A stretch of 64,000 nt of DNA from Chaetorhynchus papuensis (GCA_013396525.1 VWYX01000124.1:956408-1020407); one strand, 5' to 3'. Shown: positions 13,501 to 23,965, numbered from the stretch's first letter. Numbers and translations: made by a program. The notes: generated from the sequence alone by a model not told the origin.

Positions 13501-16500
13501 TTGTGGATCCATACTTGTTTTTTTTAATCTAACTGATATTTTGATATCAGAAAGTAGATTTCTCTGTATTTCTTGGGGTTTAGGGTGTCAAAAGTTTAGA
13601 TACTTTACTTTTCCTTACAGAAATATTTCATCTTGTAAACAACAAAAAACTCTAGAGGATATACCTAGAAAATAGAAGGCACGAGTTTGAACTTGGATGA
13701 GAGAGATTGAGGATTTTGCCCAAAACATGGGTCTCTGCCATCTACTTTTGGCAGTGATTTTTTAGAGGATCATACTTCAGACTCTTAATTTGCCTTTTCA
13801 GAGAGATATGGCTTGGAGGATACAGGTGAAGGAATAATTCAGAGCATTTTTTGGCTTCATTGAGACATCCGAAGTACCTTTGCTGAGTGTTAGTCTTCAT
13901 CATGGTCCATGAGAGATACTAAAGCCTTGTCCAAATAACCCTGATTGGTTAATGTAGGAATAGTGGGGCAATACGTATTGATGCAGTCTAACTCATTACA
14001 CTCAAAATACCAGTGTTTGTGAATTAAGAAAAATAAATGCCAGCTGGGGATAAAGTCAAGCAATCTTTTTCCTATTTTATTTAGTGTCAGTTAACTATAT
14101 CCACGTAGTTGACATAGGAAAGCTGAAAGGGAAGTGCACCTTGACTTACTCAATGACAGTATTCTGTCTGTATCTTTTTCCTATGACATTTTGGCAGATC
14201 TATCATAAAAGCAGCTTCAGAAGTTTGCTTTGATATAACCAAATTTAGTTAGTTTTTTTACACTTGGTGGTGTTCACTTTGTTTTTTTCCTGAAGAAACC
14301 CACTTCGTCTGTTGGCTTCCTGTCTCCAAAAATGCTAATTTTTTTTATGTACCAATTGATGACAGATACCTCTACCTCTGTGGATTCATGTTAGACATTT
14401 GTTCCAATTTACTGAGTGCTACTTTCCTCATGTACACAAACCTCAAGCACTGTCAGATGGTCATGAGCTGTGAGTGAACAAGAGACTACATTATGGAATC
14501 TTCAGAGCATCTTAGGTATTTTGTCACATCTCCTTCAGAGAGTTACTGCCTGGGAAGATCAACAGCAGTGTATTGATGCAAGGAGTCTGCATTATTGAGA
14601 GGTCTCCTTGAGCAACCACTTCACTGAGACTTTTTGTGTAATGAAGGAAAGGCATCCAGGGATATGCAAATATTTCGGCAGAGTAAAGGAAGGAAAGTAC
14701 AGATTTGTTGGTAGGTGATTTACAGAGAGATCTGCCTTTAAACTGCCTCAGCTAATTATTCCTGTGGAAAATACCTAGGAGTTGAACTTGGCTCAAAACC
14801 TTTAGCTGCTCCTTGGTTTCCTACATGCCTTATGTTCTGCACCTGGGTGCCTTACAAAAGAGTTGACTCTTCTGAGTCAGCAACTGATCCCTGGGAAGAG
14901 TATAAAATGTGTAAGTAGAGATAAGCTTTCAGTCATCAGGGGTTTGTAGTTCAGGGACCTCTTGAGTCAGAGATGTGGTGTCTTTGTAGTTGAAAGGCCT
15001 TGATATGTGTTTATTGTATTAATTTACCTGGTTCCTTTGGAATCAGAATAACACCTGTAATGTCCTGTAACAGGGAATGCTACTGTTCAACTATGTCTAC
15101 CCAGAACAAGTATTGTTCTATTGGATCTGCCTCCTGCATGGTCTCTCTTCACTTTCTTTAAGATACTTTGTATACAGGGATACTGTCATACTTCCCCTCA
15201 GTTATTTTCTCTCCCTATAGTTGTTCCCCAGTAGGGAAGCTTGGCTTTTTGGTCATCTCTGCTGCCACTCAGCCTTGTGCTTTGTAGAGTTCTGCACTGT
15301 GCACTGCCCAGGACTACTCCTCTTTGACTGTAACACTGTTGTATTTTAGCTCACTGAACATCGGGGGATACTGGGAAAGAATATAAGTCCTCAGAAGGCT
15401 TCTGTGATTTAGTCAGGGTCAGACTACTCAAGCATACATTGACCAACAGGTCAGATGTCAACAGAACTCTTTTTGAAACTGTGCTTTCTGTGTGTAAGAG
15501 TAATGAAGATAGTTTCTCCCTCTTGTTAAAGAGCCTACAGGAAAGAGAGAAGGCTTAGTTCTTGGTTTTCTTCAGCCTAGAGCCTCTTATCTCTCAGAAG
15601 ACTTTATAATTTTTCAAATCAACCTTCACACCTCTTGCTGAATTTGGAAATACTGTAGCAAAAAATCTGCAATTCCTTAGACACAAAGAATAAGCAAGGA
15701 AAACCACAGCTGCTCTCTAACAGATGGACAATTTGCTAGGGAAAGATATCCTTGTGTTTTAGTCCTTTCTTTAGCTAGTGCGGAGTTTGCTGTGTTAGGT
15801 GTGATCATCAAAAAAGTTTCAAGACAGGATAGTTTATGTACACCCCTGTGTCTATATGTAGATAGAGACTAAAGCAACTTATATTCAACAGCTTTGAAGT
15901 CTGTCAAGTTCCTGTGTTGTTACGGAAAGGAATTGAAAATACAGTAATAGAGTTTGTCTGAATTTCTCTGAATACCTGTCGCCCTGCCTCAATAATTTAA
16001 ATTTTTGTAATGATTTCAATCTTGATTAAGCTGTCGAAATCAAAAAATCCCAGACTCAACCTTTTTGGTGCTGTGGGACAGGTAGATTAAGCTCTTGGAT
16101 GAAAACATAGATACTGCGAACATGCAAAAAACAATTAGATTTCAGTATAGCATATTAAGTTTCACGGGAACATAGCAGTTTGGATGTGAATGATATGCTG
16201 AACAATCAGAAGAGCCGTTTAAGGGTGAGGTGTATGTGTCATGGTCATTTTGAAGTCTGTTGAAAAGAAAAGAGTTTCATATGGCATTTAGTAATATAGG
16301 TATATTAGACACATACATCCAGTGTACTTTTTTGAAAGCATTAATGTTTATCTATTCACAACCAAATTTTTTTCTTTATTAAAGTGCAAGTACCAGAGAT
16401 TTGTATTTTGCCTTTTGATTTTTAGCATTTTCTGATTTGACAGTATCACATTTTTCTCTTGAAGTTTCAGGAAGAATCTTTGGTGGATGACTCGCTGCTT

Positions 16501-16554
16501 CAAGATGATGATGAAGAGGAAGAGGAGAATGAATCTCGTTCATGGAGAAGATGA
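1435..16554 (+). CDS. RBM26: RBM26, RNA-binding motif protein 26, C-terminal third (eight exons, 5' part outside window)
   Basis: Eight exons with GT-AG boundaries join in phase 0 to give 326 residues and a TGA stop. In order, numbering from the first residue in the window: a linker (1-43), a Lys/Glu-rich coiled-coil region (about 44-165), an RG box with 11 RG dipeptides (about 164-198), an RRM (about 205-280; RNP2-like ALEISAF at 211-217, RNP1-like HAVITFKT at 246-253), and an acidic tail ending ESRSWRR. The match is to RBM26 rather than its paralogue RBM27, based on remembered family features such as the KKMQAGEEVTELRRKYTELQ stretch and the FQEESLVDD tail. Family knowledge: RBM26/27 are nuclear zinc-finger and RRM proteins linked to PAXT, which with MTR4 and ZFC3H1 promotes exosome decay of polyadenylated nuclear RNA. 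The CCCH finger and first RRM must lie upstream. The reading frame is intact, with no frameshift or internal stop. Confidence 0.95.
1564..3724 (+). other. RBM26: RBM26 intron
   Basis: 2.2 kb AT-rich intron between the KKKQ exon and the EALRLQQ exon, ending in TATGCTTCTAG. It contains pyrimidine-rich patches near 2600-2770 but no exon or repeat I can support. Overlapping open frames on both strands at 2779-3123 look like chance. Confidence 0.8.
3725..3799 (+). CDS. RBM26: RBM26 coding exon, start of coiled coil
   Basis: 75 bases, 25 codons, phase 0. It encodes EALRLQQDVRKKKQEILEKH plus IETQK, a highly charged amphipathic helix with heptad-like Leu/Ile spacing. Acceptor TTCTAG, donor AAG|GTAAAA. 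This is the first part of the coiled-coil region between the two RRMs of RBM26. Confidence 0.94.
3800..4450 (+). other. RBM26: RBM26 intron
   Basis: Short 0.65 kb AT-rich intron with a poly-T run near 4355-4368 and a second T-run before the acceptor GGACAG. Nothing else is recognised. Confidence 0.8.
4451..4621 (+). CDS. RBM26: RBM26 coding exon, coiled coil
   Basis: 171 bases, 57 codons, phase 0. It encodes MLISKLEKNKAMKSEDKAEI and continues through a second helix to a Gly/Pro-rich hinge (VSPAGGTPLK) and KTKTQ. Leu/Ile heptads support a continued coiled coil. The first Met codon here is internal, since the frame continues from the upstream exon. Donor CAG|GTACTC. Confidence 0.94.
4622..5479 (+). 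other. RBM26: RBM26 intron
   Basis: 0.86 kb AT-rich intron ending in ATTTCTTAG. No additional exon or known repeat is seen. Confidence 0.8.
5480..5584 (+). CDS. RBM26: RBM26 coding exon, end of coiled coil
   Basis: 105 bases, 35 codons, phase 0. It encodes MQKELLDTELDLYKKMQAGE followed by EVTELRRKYTELQLE, the most recognisable RBM26-type coiled-coil stretch in the window. Acceptor TTCTTAG, donor GAA|GTATGT. Confidence 0.95.
5585..8115 (+). other. RBM26: RBM26 intron with possible alternative terminal exon
   Basis: 2.5 kb AT-rich intron ending in AAACATCTTAG. A strong pyrimidine-tract acceptor at 7003-7017 opens an in-frame 78-codon segment ending at 7254 (listed separately). The rest shows only A/T runs. 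Confidence 0.7.
7018..7254 (+). other. Candidate alternative 3'-terminal exon of RBM26
   Basis: An acceptor-like CTGTTTTTCTGTTCCAG precedes an open segment that would continue the phase-0 frame from the exon ending at 5584. It adds 78 residues, the second half very Lys/Asn/Gln-rich, before a TAA at 7252. An ATTAAA poly(A)-like hexamer lies at 7292-7297, followed by T/G-rich sequence. If used, the product would lack the RG box, the C-terminal RRM and the acidic tail. No family match supports it, so it may be a pseudoexon. Confidence 0.25.
8116..8325 (+). CDS. RBM26: RBM26 coding exon, RG box and start of C-terminal RRM
   Basis: 210 bases, 70 codons, phase 0. It begins AAKRGILSSVRGRG, has 11 RG dipeptides up to about residue 38 of the exon, then VDHRPRALEISAF, the first strand (RNP2) of the RRM, and helix 1 (ESDREDLLPHFA). 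RG boxes of this kind commonly bind RNA and are arginine-methylated; that is family inference. The exon is GC- and CpG-rich in an AT-rich locus, partly reflecting Arg codons. Donor GCG|GTATGT. Confidence 0.95.
8326..10038 (+). other. RBM26: RBM26 intron
   Basis: 1.7 kb AT-rich intron with an A-run at about 9245-9258. It ends in an AAG acceptor (TTTATCAAAAG) with a weak pyrimidine tract. Open frames near 8819-9070 are Phe/Lys-rich translation of T and A runs. Confidence 0.8.
10039..10125 (+). CDS. RBM26: RBM26 coding exon, core of C-terminal RRM
   Basis: 87 bases, 29 codons, phase 0. It encodes QYGEIEDCQIDDSSLHAVIT followed by FKTRAEAEA: strand 2, strand 3 with the degenerate RNP1 (HAVITFKT) and the start of helix 2. 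The RNP1 lacks the usual aromatic at its first conserved position, which suggests a non-canonical RNA-binding face. Donor GCT|GTGAGT. Confidence 0.95.
10126..13301 (+). other. RBM26: RBM26 intron
   Basis: 3.2 kb AT-rich intron with a T-run at 11877-11895. It ends in AACTCATTTTAG. No exon or classifiable repeat is seen; open frames at 10752-11018 and 11818-12024 show no domain. Confidence 0.8.
13302..13415 (+). CDS. RBM26: RBM26 coding exon, end of RRM and start of acidic tail
   Basis: 114 bases, 38 codons, phase 0. It encodes AAIHGSRFKGQELKLAWNKP (helix 2, strand 4 of the RRM), then a short linker and the acidic VETEEAEPDEEE. Donor GAA|GTAAGC. Confidence 0.95.
13416..16464 (+). other. RBM26: RBM26 last intron
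   Basis: 3 kb intron. The stretch from about 13700 to 15800 looks less AT-rich than the other introns and could be an old, decayed transposon, but I cannot match it to a family. It ends in a tandem acceptor, TTGAAG then TTTCAG six bases later. Confidence 0.65.
16465..16554 (+). CDS. RBM26: RBM26 terminal coding exon, acidic tail
   Basis: 90 bases including TGA at 16552-16554. It encodes FQEESLVDDSLLQDDDEEEE followed by ENESRSWRR. I chose the acceptor ending at 16464 (TTGAAG) because the resulting EEEFQEESLVDD junction agrees with my memory of RBM26. The CAG at 16468-16470 would also splice in frame and remove only Phe-Gln. The Asp/Glu run and the SRSWRR terminus are typical of RBM26/27. Confidence 0.93.
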   Translation, partial: FQEESLVDDSLLQDDDEEEEENESRSWRR

Positions 16555-17153
16555 TTCAACTGATCAATGACAGTGCTAGAACTGCACCTGTGTTGCATTA
16601 GTATTACCTAATGTACTTCTGCATCTTTGTATTAAAAGGGGTTTTGTGATGAAGTTGGATTCAGATATAGATTAAAAAGCAGCTGGTCAGTTATACATTT
16701 TGAGAGATTGATGTTTGAGTTACATTTCAGTAAATGATTGCTAAAGACATCATACTAGGAACATATGCAATGTTTTTATTACATAGTTCTACAGAAAGTT
16801 ACAGAATTCTTTGGGTTCTTTGTAATTTACTGAATTGGTCAAACACAAATGACCAGAAGTTGTTATAACATAGATAATTTTTGTTCTATTCCAGATACGG
16901 AATGAAAATTTGCATTTAAAATCTTTGTGAATGTTTTCAGAAATGAATAGATAACAGTACTAAACTGAAGTCTCTAAAGTTATGTATTCATAATATTGCA
17001 TAGTAGTATGCTTAGGCTTTACTATGTACTAGCCTTTTGTTGGATTTGTGTACGTATTTTACCTATGGGTTTTAATGATAAAGTGTATGACTGCTTTGCA
17101 TATAAGTCCTTATGACTTTAAGATGTTAAAAAATAAAGAAATGGAATGGTCTT
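16555..17153 (+). other. RBM26: RBM26 3' UTR
   Basis: About 600 bases of AT-rich sequence from the stop to the A-run after the AATAAA at 17132. A weaker ATTAAA at 16631-16636, followed by G/T-rich sequence, could give a much shorter 3' UTR. The exact cleavage position cannot be read because the genome itself has A-tracts from 17154. Confidence 0.7.
17132..17137 (+). terminator. RBM26: RBM26 poly(A) signal AATAAA
   Basis: Canonical hexamer in AAAAAATAAAGAAATGG, about 15 bases before an A-rich genomic tract. It is the first AATAAA after the stop codon. A further AATAAA at 18589-18594 could serve a distal site. Confidence 0.7.
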
Positions 17154-17250
17154 AAAAAAAAAAAGAAAAAAGAAAAAAAAAGCAATAACCAAAAAAGCTA
17201 AGGCAATGGTCCTTCATGATGAAAAAAAAAAAAAAAAGAAAAAAAAGAGA
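17154..17250 (+). repeat. A-rich low-complexity tract after the RBM26 poly(A) signal
   Basis: Two interrupted poly-A runs (about 17154-17181 and 17222-17247) separated by a short unique piece. A 12-base inverted repeat (17142-17153 and 17252-17263) brackets the tract. Lysine-rich open frames here simply translate the A runs. Confidence 0.85.
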
Positions 17251-17263
17251 AAAGACCATTCCA

Positions 17264-18070
17264 AATGGCAACCCCCACCCCCATGTTCACAAAAGGAGCT
17301 TGAATCACTATCACTTACACTAAAATAATACTGAATATATAAAACCAATCTCAATCGTGTTTTATCTCCATTAACACATGGTGTACTCTGCATAAAAACT
17401 CTTGGATGTTTTGAATTTAAAGTGATGCGAGTCAAATGGTGAATAGAATGCTACTCCCAACAATAAGGAAATTTTTTTATATCTCTGCACTGTGCAACTC
17501 TAGAAGAAAACTTGATCCCACAAAAATAGCATTCAGTACTGAAATATAATTTAGAAAAATATGTCAGGAGAACTGGAATATTTGGTAGATAATGTTCTAA
17601 AAATTTGAGCACACAGCTGATGCATCTTTTATATTCCTGTGTTTCTATGATTACATTTTTTCATTTCAAAACTAACACTTGGAAAATTCTAAGTTCACAC
17701 TACAGCAGATATTCACCATTCAAAAATACATGAAATATTAGTGTACTCCACAGAAAATCTTCATTGGCTCTTTCGAACAGGTCATTCTGGTATGCGAGCT
17801 CTGAAGTTTCTCTGCTTCTTAGGAAGGGGAATTCCCATTCCTTTGCAGTAAATGACCTCTCACAAAGACTTGTTTTTATTTCCATTTAGTGACGTTTTGC
17901 TGGACTGTTTTCAAAAGAAAACCCATTTATTAAGTATTAAAGTCTTGGGTTTTATTTTTGTTCTGAAAGTAGTGGGTGGGTGTTTTAATATTTTCTTTCC
18001 CCCTCATTAATTCATTGATGAGTTCATCATAAAACCACTGTCATTACGTCTCTGAGATGGACATGAGCCT
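17264..18070. other. Non-coding flank downstream of RBM26
   Basis: AT-rich sequence without a recognisable gene. It may be part of a longer 3' UTR if the AATAAA at 18589 is used. Confidence 0.5.
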
Positions 18071-18074
18071 GTAC

Positions 18075-18150
18075 CACTGCTCACTTAAGAGTTGGACTTC
18101 AAGATCTTTGTAGGTCTCTACCAACTTATAATATTCTGTGATTCTGTGAG
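18075..18150 (+). repeat. CR1 retroposon, 3'-terminal fragment
   Basis: The stretch GAGTTGGACTTCAAGATCTT, then AGGTCTCTACCAAC, then ATTCTGTGATTCTGTG, matches in order the 3' end of avian CR1 LINEs (GTTGGACTAGATGATCTT, AGGTCCCTTCCAAC, short ATTCTRTG repeats). It is a short, 5'-truncated copy with some decay, as is usual for CR1. Confidence 0.8.
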
Positions 18151-21100
18151 AGTACTTCAGGATCTTTTCTTTAGTCCATATTTTTGTCTTTTGCTGGGAG
18201 GAGCGGGAGAACTCATGTCCCTGTCCTTTTTTTTTTGAGTTCCAAAGTAGGAATGGAGGAAAGTAGAAGTAGTAACGTTCCAGAGAGGAGCTCCAGCTGT
18301 AGAATTTTTGTTTGTGCTTTTCAGTTATTTGAAGGGATTTTAAGAACTGGATCCTGGTTTGGGTTTTTTTTTGTTGAGCTTTTTGTTTGATTGGTTTGGT
18401 TTTCCCCCTCTGTCCTGATGTGTATGCATATCTTGTTGCAAAAAACATGCACTTAAATTTTTGTATAGTCCTAGTTTCACATTGAAATGTCGCAATTGAC
18501 TGCCATGCTTGTTACACTGAGTTCTAAATTTTGCCATAAGGAATTGTATTTGGGAAATTGATTTCCTTTTACACTGAATTTCAGGCAAAATAAAATATTT
18601 TAAGAACCTTTTTATCCAGTGCTCTGAATGAGCTGTTCTAATTCACTGAATTAAGTACAAGCTTTCCTACTTTTCTTTTATAATTAATTTAGTACATTTG
18701 ATGGGTGCCAAATGGACAGTCCATGAGGTGGAAATTTTTTGTATGTTGTCTTACAGAACAGGTACAGCACAGGAAAACACTGTCCATGCTCCATAAAGTG
18801 TGTGGCATGCTTTGCTGCTCAAACCTGCCTTTTCACTGCAGTCACTCAACACAAGCTAATGACAACTATAAGTGTGTTTTTTACATGGATGCTTCTTACT
18901 AATCATCTGAAATTGCTGTGTCATACAATTTTAAAACTTGTGTTCCAAATTTGCCTGTTTGTTTTGAATTCAGCCTGGTAATGCATCCATCCAAGATTCA
19001 CTTCATTGAATCTTTGCACCCTCGTCTACTGGTAAGGGTATGAAACTTCTTAAAATTCTTTTTATCACCTTCCTTCTGCAGACTTCCTGCTGGTGTGTAT
19101 TTTATTCCCTGCTCTTACCTTGTGACAGTCTGAATGGTTGAGAAACACCTGGATCAGAATGACTTGGTTTATTCTCACTTTAAAACCAACCCCCAATGTT
19201 TGTTTCAGTCAAAACTAATCTGTGGTTGTATGTTACTCAATATAAGCAAACTGTCCCAGTTGCAGTCTGAATGGATTCGGTACAGGTTTCTTTCATTGTC
19301 AAATTATTTTCTTCATTTGATTTCTTGTTGGCTTGCTCTGTGTTCCTTGTCTAGCTCTGCTCTCTCCTCCATCTTTTTGCTACTACCTTAGCTGGCACTT
19401 GTCACTTCAGTCAGATCTTTATTAACACAGCTTTCAGTGAAACCTGTTGGTCACGTGGAGCAGCATCCTTCCTTGTTTGAATCAACAAACCAAACATCCT
19501 GCTGGCTTGATTTTCCTCAAGACAGCTTTTCAAAATTTCCATGGAATAAAAGGTGAACATTTAAGAAGGTATTTTACTTTCCACTTGGATGCTAAAGGAC
19601 TTGAGTAAGATGTGAGCTGACATGCAGTTCAATGACAGTATTGTTTAAAACCACATTTGGTTGAACTACAAAAAATTTGAAGTAATAGGAGTAAGTAATT
19701 CAGACTATATTATGATCTCTGCAAAACAGTAAATTAACAAGAATATTTCTTTGAAGCAACACTTAGGGCCAGTATTATTTATATTTTTCCTTCTCTTAAG
19801 ACCAGTCATACAGTAAAGTTGTACAAATACATAAAAGTAATACGAAGGGGCAGACCTTCTATAAAACACCTCATCTATTCTAATTCAACATTGATTTTTT
19901 TTTATGTTGCAACTAATGAAGATACAGTCAGATTTAATCCTGCATTACTTATCTTTTATTGCAGCTAGGACTGTCAATTAAAAAATTAGGATTAGAGCAA
20001 CTGGAACAAATAACAGAAATTTGAGGGGTTTCTGGGAAAACAAGTGAAAATCAAAACAATTTTATTGCTCTTCATCATACTTTTATGAGTGGAGCTGTAT
20101 CTTACTGTATTGATGTTAGAGCACTTGGTTACTTTCAGATGAACTTGTTGAGTCAGACAAAGTAAAAGTTCTTGATCGAGATTAAAGAAAAAAGCTTCAT
20201 CTTTCTCAAATGAGCCAATATAGCTGTAAACTTATCCTTGGGGATGATGAACCCTTAGTTTTTGTGGTCTCAGTGTAAAGAGGTCTGTAGACTTTTATAA
20301 ACACACTAGTGTGCTTGTTACACAGGTACCTAAATACTGTAGTTTTATTTAAGTATGCCTCTGCATATTTTATTCTGAACCATGTTTTAACTCTGAGGAC
20401 ATCAAAAATACTTGCAACAAAAATAGACTTGGGTGATTTCAATCTTTATTTGAATTCTTTTGAGATCTAATGGGAATTTAAAGAGAAGGATTTCAAGAAC
20501 CTACCGCCTCTACCACCCATACCATCTATTTTTCCTAATAGATAATTATTTGTAACATCCTTCTATATGTGTTAATGATAAAACTTATTTGAATGATTGT
20601 ACTTTGTTCTTGGTCTGTGTGAGTGAAGATTAACCTTTTTTTCTTCTTCTTGCAGTAAGCTTGTAAACCTGAGACCAGTTGATGTCTTTCAAAATCATCT
20701 CATCTGACCCAGTGGTATATTGCAGTAATTTTGATGTTATAGCTTTAATTCTTGAATTCCAAGGTCATTCCTGTTATGTTAGCAGAACAGACTAAATCAG
20801 TTTCTCACCTCTCCTTTCCAAAGACTGGAATACCATATTTAGCAATTTGTCTGGTCTAGCTGATGAACTGGATTTTAGTATTTCCCTATCAAATGGAAGA
20901 ATAAAGTTTGAGATGTGTACTCTTCAAAATTCATTTTTCTGAAAAACATCTGCAGTAGGCCTGTTTGTTTCATTTTGACCTCTTGGGTACAGAGAGTGTA
21001 GAAGAGTCTTTTTAGTCTTTTACACTTTTTTTTCTTTGTGTTGCACATAAATTTTTTGATAGTAATTCAATGGGTAAAAATTTTCTTTAAAAAAATCAGA

Positions 21101-21474
21101 TCTTTTTATATCTTCTACCATATACACTTATTTTCAAAGAAAGGGGAGAAAAGTAAATGTGTTACAGTTCCTCCTGATGAGCTGTGAAGATCATTTGAAA
21201 TCAGAAATGTTTACAGGCCCCAAAACTTCAACAGTGCAGATGTTCATTTCCCAGTAGCTGAAGAATGACTTCTCTTTCTTAAAGCTAGTGGTTTTTTAAA
21301 TGCAAAAGGCAAAGAAACTCTAGCTTCTCAAAAATGTTTTTGTGATGGTCTGCAGCCAGATAGGATATTTTCCAGCTCTAAGGCATATGAACCCTTCCCT
21401 CTAACCAATAATTTGCTCTCTAGGGAAATGAGAAAAGTTTCTTTGGTTTTAAAGGTCATAATTTATTCTTCGTC
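18151..21474. other. Intergenic, no gene seen
   Basis: AT-rich sequence. The open frames are short, overlap on both strands and have no recognisable domain. An AATAAA at 18589-18594 may be a distal RBM26 poly(A) signal. I recognise no interspersed repeat apart from the CR1 tail just upstream. Confidence 0.6.
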
Positions 21475-21494
21475 TTGCACAAAATTTTGTGCAA
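21475..21494. repeat. Perfect 20-base palindrome
   Basis: TTGCACAAAA followed directly by its exact reverse complement TTTTGTGCAA. The right end runs into AATAAA (21493-21498) and a T-rich stretch. Each arm contains TTGCACAA, a C/EBP-like half-site motif, in opposite orientations. Confidence 0.9.
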
Positions 21495-23814
21495 TAAAGA
21501 TTTTTGATCCAAAGAGAAAACAAAGACTTCACAAAAATTTATGTTGATCTATGCGTGTAAAAATCTATGTCCTTTGCTAAAATCATGTGCATGTTGCTAA
21601 TGCATGTATGGTGTACCAAAGCACAGAAATGCCTTTAGGGTAAAAACCCTCATTTTTATAGAGCTTCCCAGTTCTGCAGAGCTTTGCTGCATAAAAGCCA
21701 AGAGAAGTGTCCTTTCCATTAAAGTACCTGGTTTTAACATGAAGAAATGTTCTTCCTCACATTTGCAAACTGTCCTTTCTTTGCTTAAAAAAAAAAAACA
21801 CTTCTAATTTCGTGGGGTTTTTTTCTTTTCCTTGAGATAAAGCTTTGTATTTTCTCTTTCGGCTGCTAGAGGGCACTATGGCTACACAAGTGGAACACAA
21901 AAGCTGGAAAGTGCTCCCATTTTAACACTTCTGTGATATTTTTCCTGTTTCAGTTCTCATGCTAATATTTGCATTTCTTGCAAAAACCTGTATACATCTC
22001 TACTATGTCAGCAGAAATTCTATTTGTGTGAACTGAAACAAAGTATCTCTCTTTGGATTTAGGTACCAAAGATAAAACATGACTCCAGGTGCTTAAATCA
22101 GAATAAAACAGAAGAATGTTTCTGTGTTGCAAGAGGCACGTATCCATCGCCTTTTCTGCTCTGGGAGTTGAACTAGGTTTGATAGATTATGCTTGAACTT
22201 ATAGAAAACTTTGAGTAGCTACATCCTGTTTGTCAAAGCTTTTCATAAGAATTAATCTTTTAAACGTGTTTGTGTGCTGGAATAGGGAAAGATAAAACTT
22301 ATTGCTGGAAAACGGAGGGGGACAGAAATGGCACACAACATTGGGTTTTCATGCAAACTGCAAAAGAAGTCATCAGCCTAACGTAGTTTGAATAAATTTC
22401 ACCACTGTACACAGTCATATTTGCTCTACAATAGATTCATCTTAATTACATCAAATAATTACTAGTGTAGCTCCACCAACTGGTGCACTGTAATTGCACA
22501 AAGCAATTTTTCAGCTATGATGTGGAATACTTGCTCATCCTTGTGTACCCACTGTACTGTTTCTTCCTGTCTTGCCTGGGTGCACCAGGAAGCTGCTGGT
22601 AGCCCATGCATTGGAACACTGAGTGTGCAATGGAGCACTTGGAGCTCTGAGAGTGCAATGCCCATGCACACGAATCATATGTAGGCCAACACCATGCAGG
22701 ACACGTATGTGACCCATTCTGTGTTTTCTATTCCCTTTCCGTCATTAGTGCAACATCAAAAAGTGCTGAGGCACCACAGATTTCATTACACTCCTCCTAA
22801 CTCACAAAATCAGCTATGTGGAGATTATCATATGCTCTCTTTTTTTCTTGAAGGGGGCTTCTGTATCAGCACCTGTGGATAAACATCACAACATTCTGCA
22901 AGACTTCCAAGAAGTCAGTATCTTCGAATTCACCTAAAGATGGAAACCTTACTTGCCAGAAGTGACTGTGAGAAGAGGAATTCTGGTTGTAAAAGTTATT
23001 TGGTTTTATTTATCATGATTATTTCTTTACATTCAGAACTGATAGATTATAAACATTTACCTGCTGCTGCTCTCAGAGAGGTATTAGGTAATGTTTAAAA
23101 TGATACATCCCTCAGTTTAATTGGAAATCAAAGAGTTTTTTGATACAAATTTTAATTATATTTTTCCATCTACTTTCTCTGTGGTATTACTTTACCTCAG
23201 AGAACAGAGAGAGTGTTTGGATACTATTTATTTATTTGCATAGTTCTACGATCTTAAACTTTCCCATTGATGCTGTTTTCAAAACTCCCCTATTGGTTGT
23301 ACCATCCTTCATGTATTAGGCAAAAAACCAGTTGTGTAAGGTTAAATAGAATTAGAAATTTTATCAAGAACACAAAAGTAGAAATATCCAGTAAGCAAAG
23401 TGAGCAGGCTTAGAAAACTTTCCTGCAGCATAGAATTTTGTGTAGATGTTAAGAAAGGTGGACTTTCTATACCTGAGTAATTGAAATCTTGACCATCTTT
23501 CAAACCAGTTCTTACACTGAAGGCAAATGTTACTTGCTCATACTTGAAAACTTTGCTTCCATGCATTGTTCTAATAATGAAATGGGCCTGGATATGGAAT
23601 CATAACTGCTTATGTACTTGGACACATTTTAAATGGGTTAATCTTTCTATAAAGAGAATAAAAATCTGATTTTGCTGCTACATCCAAGAGTACATATTCG
23701 GTATCTGTGGGGTAATCTGACTGCTTTTAAAATACTAAGTCAATAATTGCTGAATATTTGTTTCCAGTATTCAGAAATTTGGACTCTGGTGGTCCTACAA
23801 GCTACTTCTGTTGG
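21495..23814. other. Intergenic, no gene seen
   Basis: Includes a slightly GC-richer patch at about 22450-22730 with near-repeated short words (GAGTGTGCAATGG / GAGAGTGCAATGC) that could be a decayed repeat of unknown type. No supported gene. Confidence 0.55.
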
Positions 23815-23965
23815 ATTTTTTCTTTATTTTGCCTTTCTGTTGGTTTTGTTGGGGTTTCTGTTTGTTTATTTGTTAGTTTTTTGTTGTTTGGTTTGGTTTC
23901 AGGTTTGGGGGTTTTTGCGGGGACGGGAGGGTTGTGGTTTTGTTTGTTGTTTTTTGGTTTTTTTT
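23815..23965 (+). repeat. T/G-rich low-complexity tract with G-quadruplex motif
   Basis: About 150 bases almost free of A and C on the plus strand, built of GTTT, GGTTT and poly-T pieces. At 23907-23931 it contains four G-runs with short loops (GGGGG, GGGG, GGG, GGG), fitting the canonical G-quadruplex pattern. The Phe/Leu/Val-rich open frames here are translations of this composition. Confidence 0.8.

Noticed and set aside
1435..16554. Identity as the paralogue RBM27
   Set aside because: The coiled-coil exon, the VDHRPRALEISAF start of the RRM and the FQEESLVDD tail agree with RBM26 as I recall it; RBM27 differs at these places.
17146..17328. Lysine-rich 60-codon frame
   Set aside because: It translates the genomic A-tracts after the poly(A) signal and is not a protein gene.
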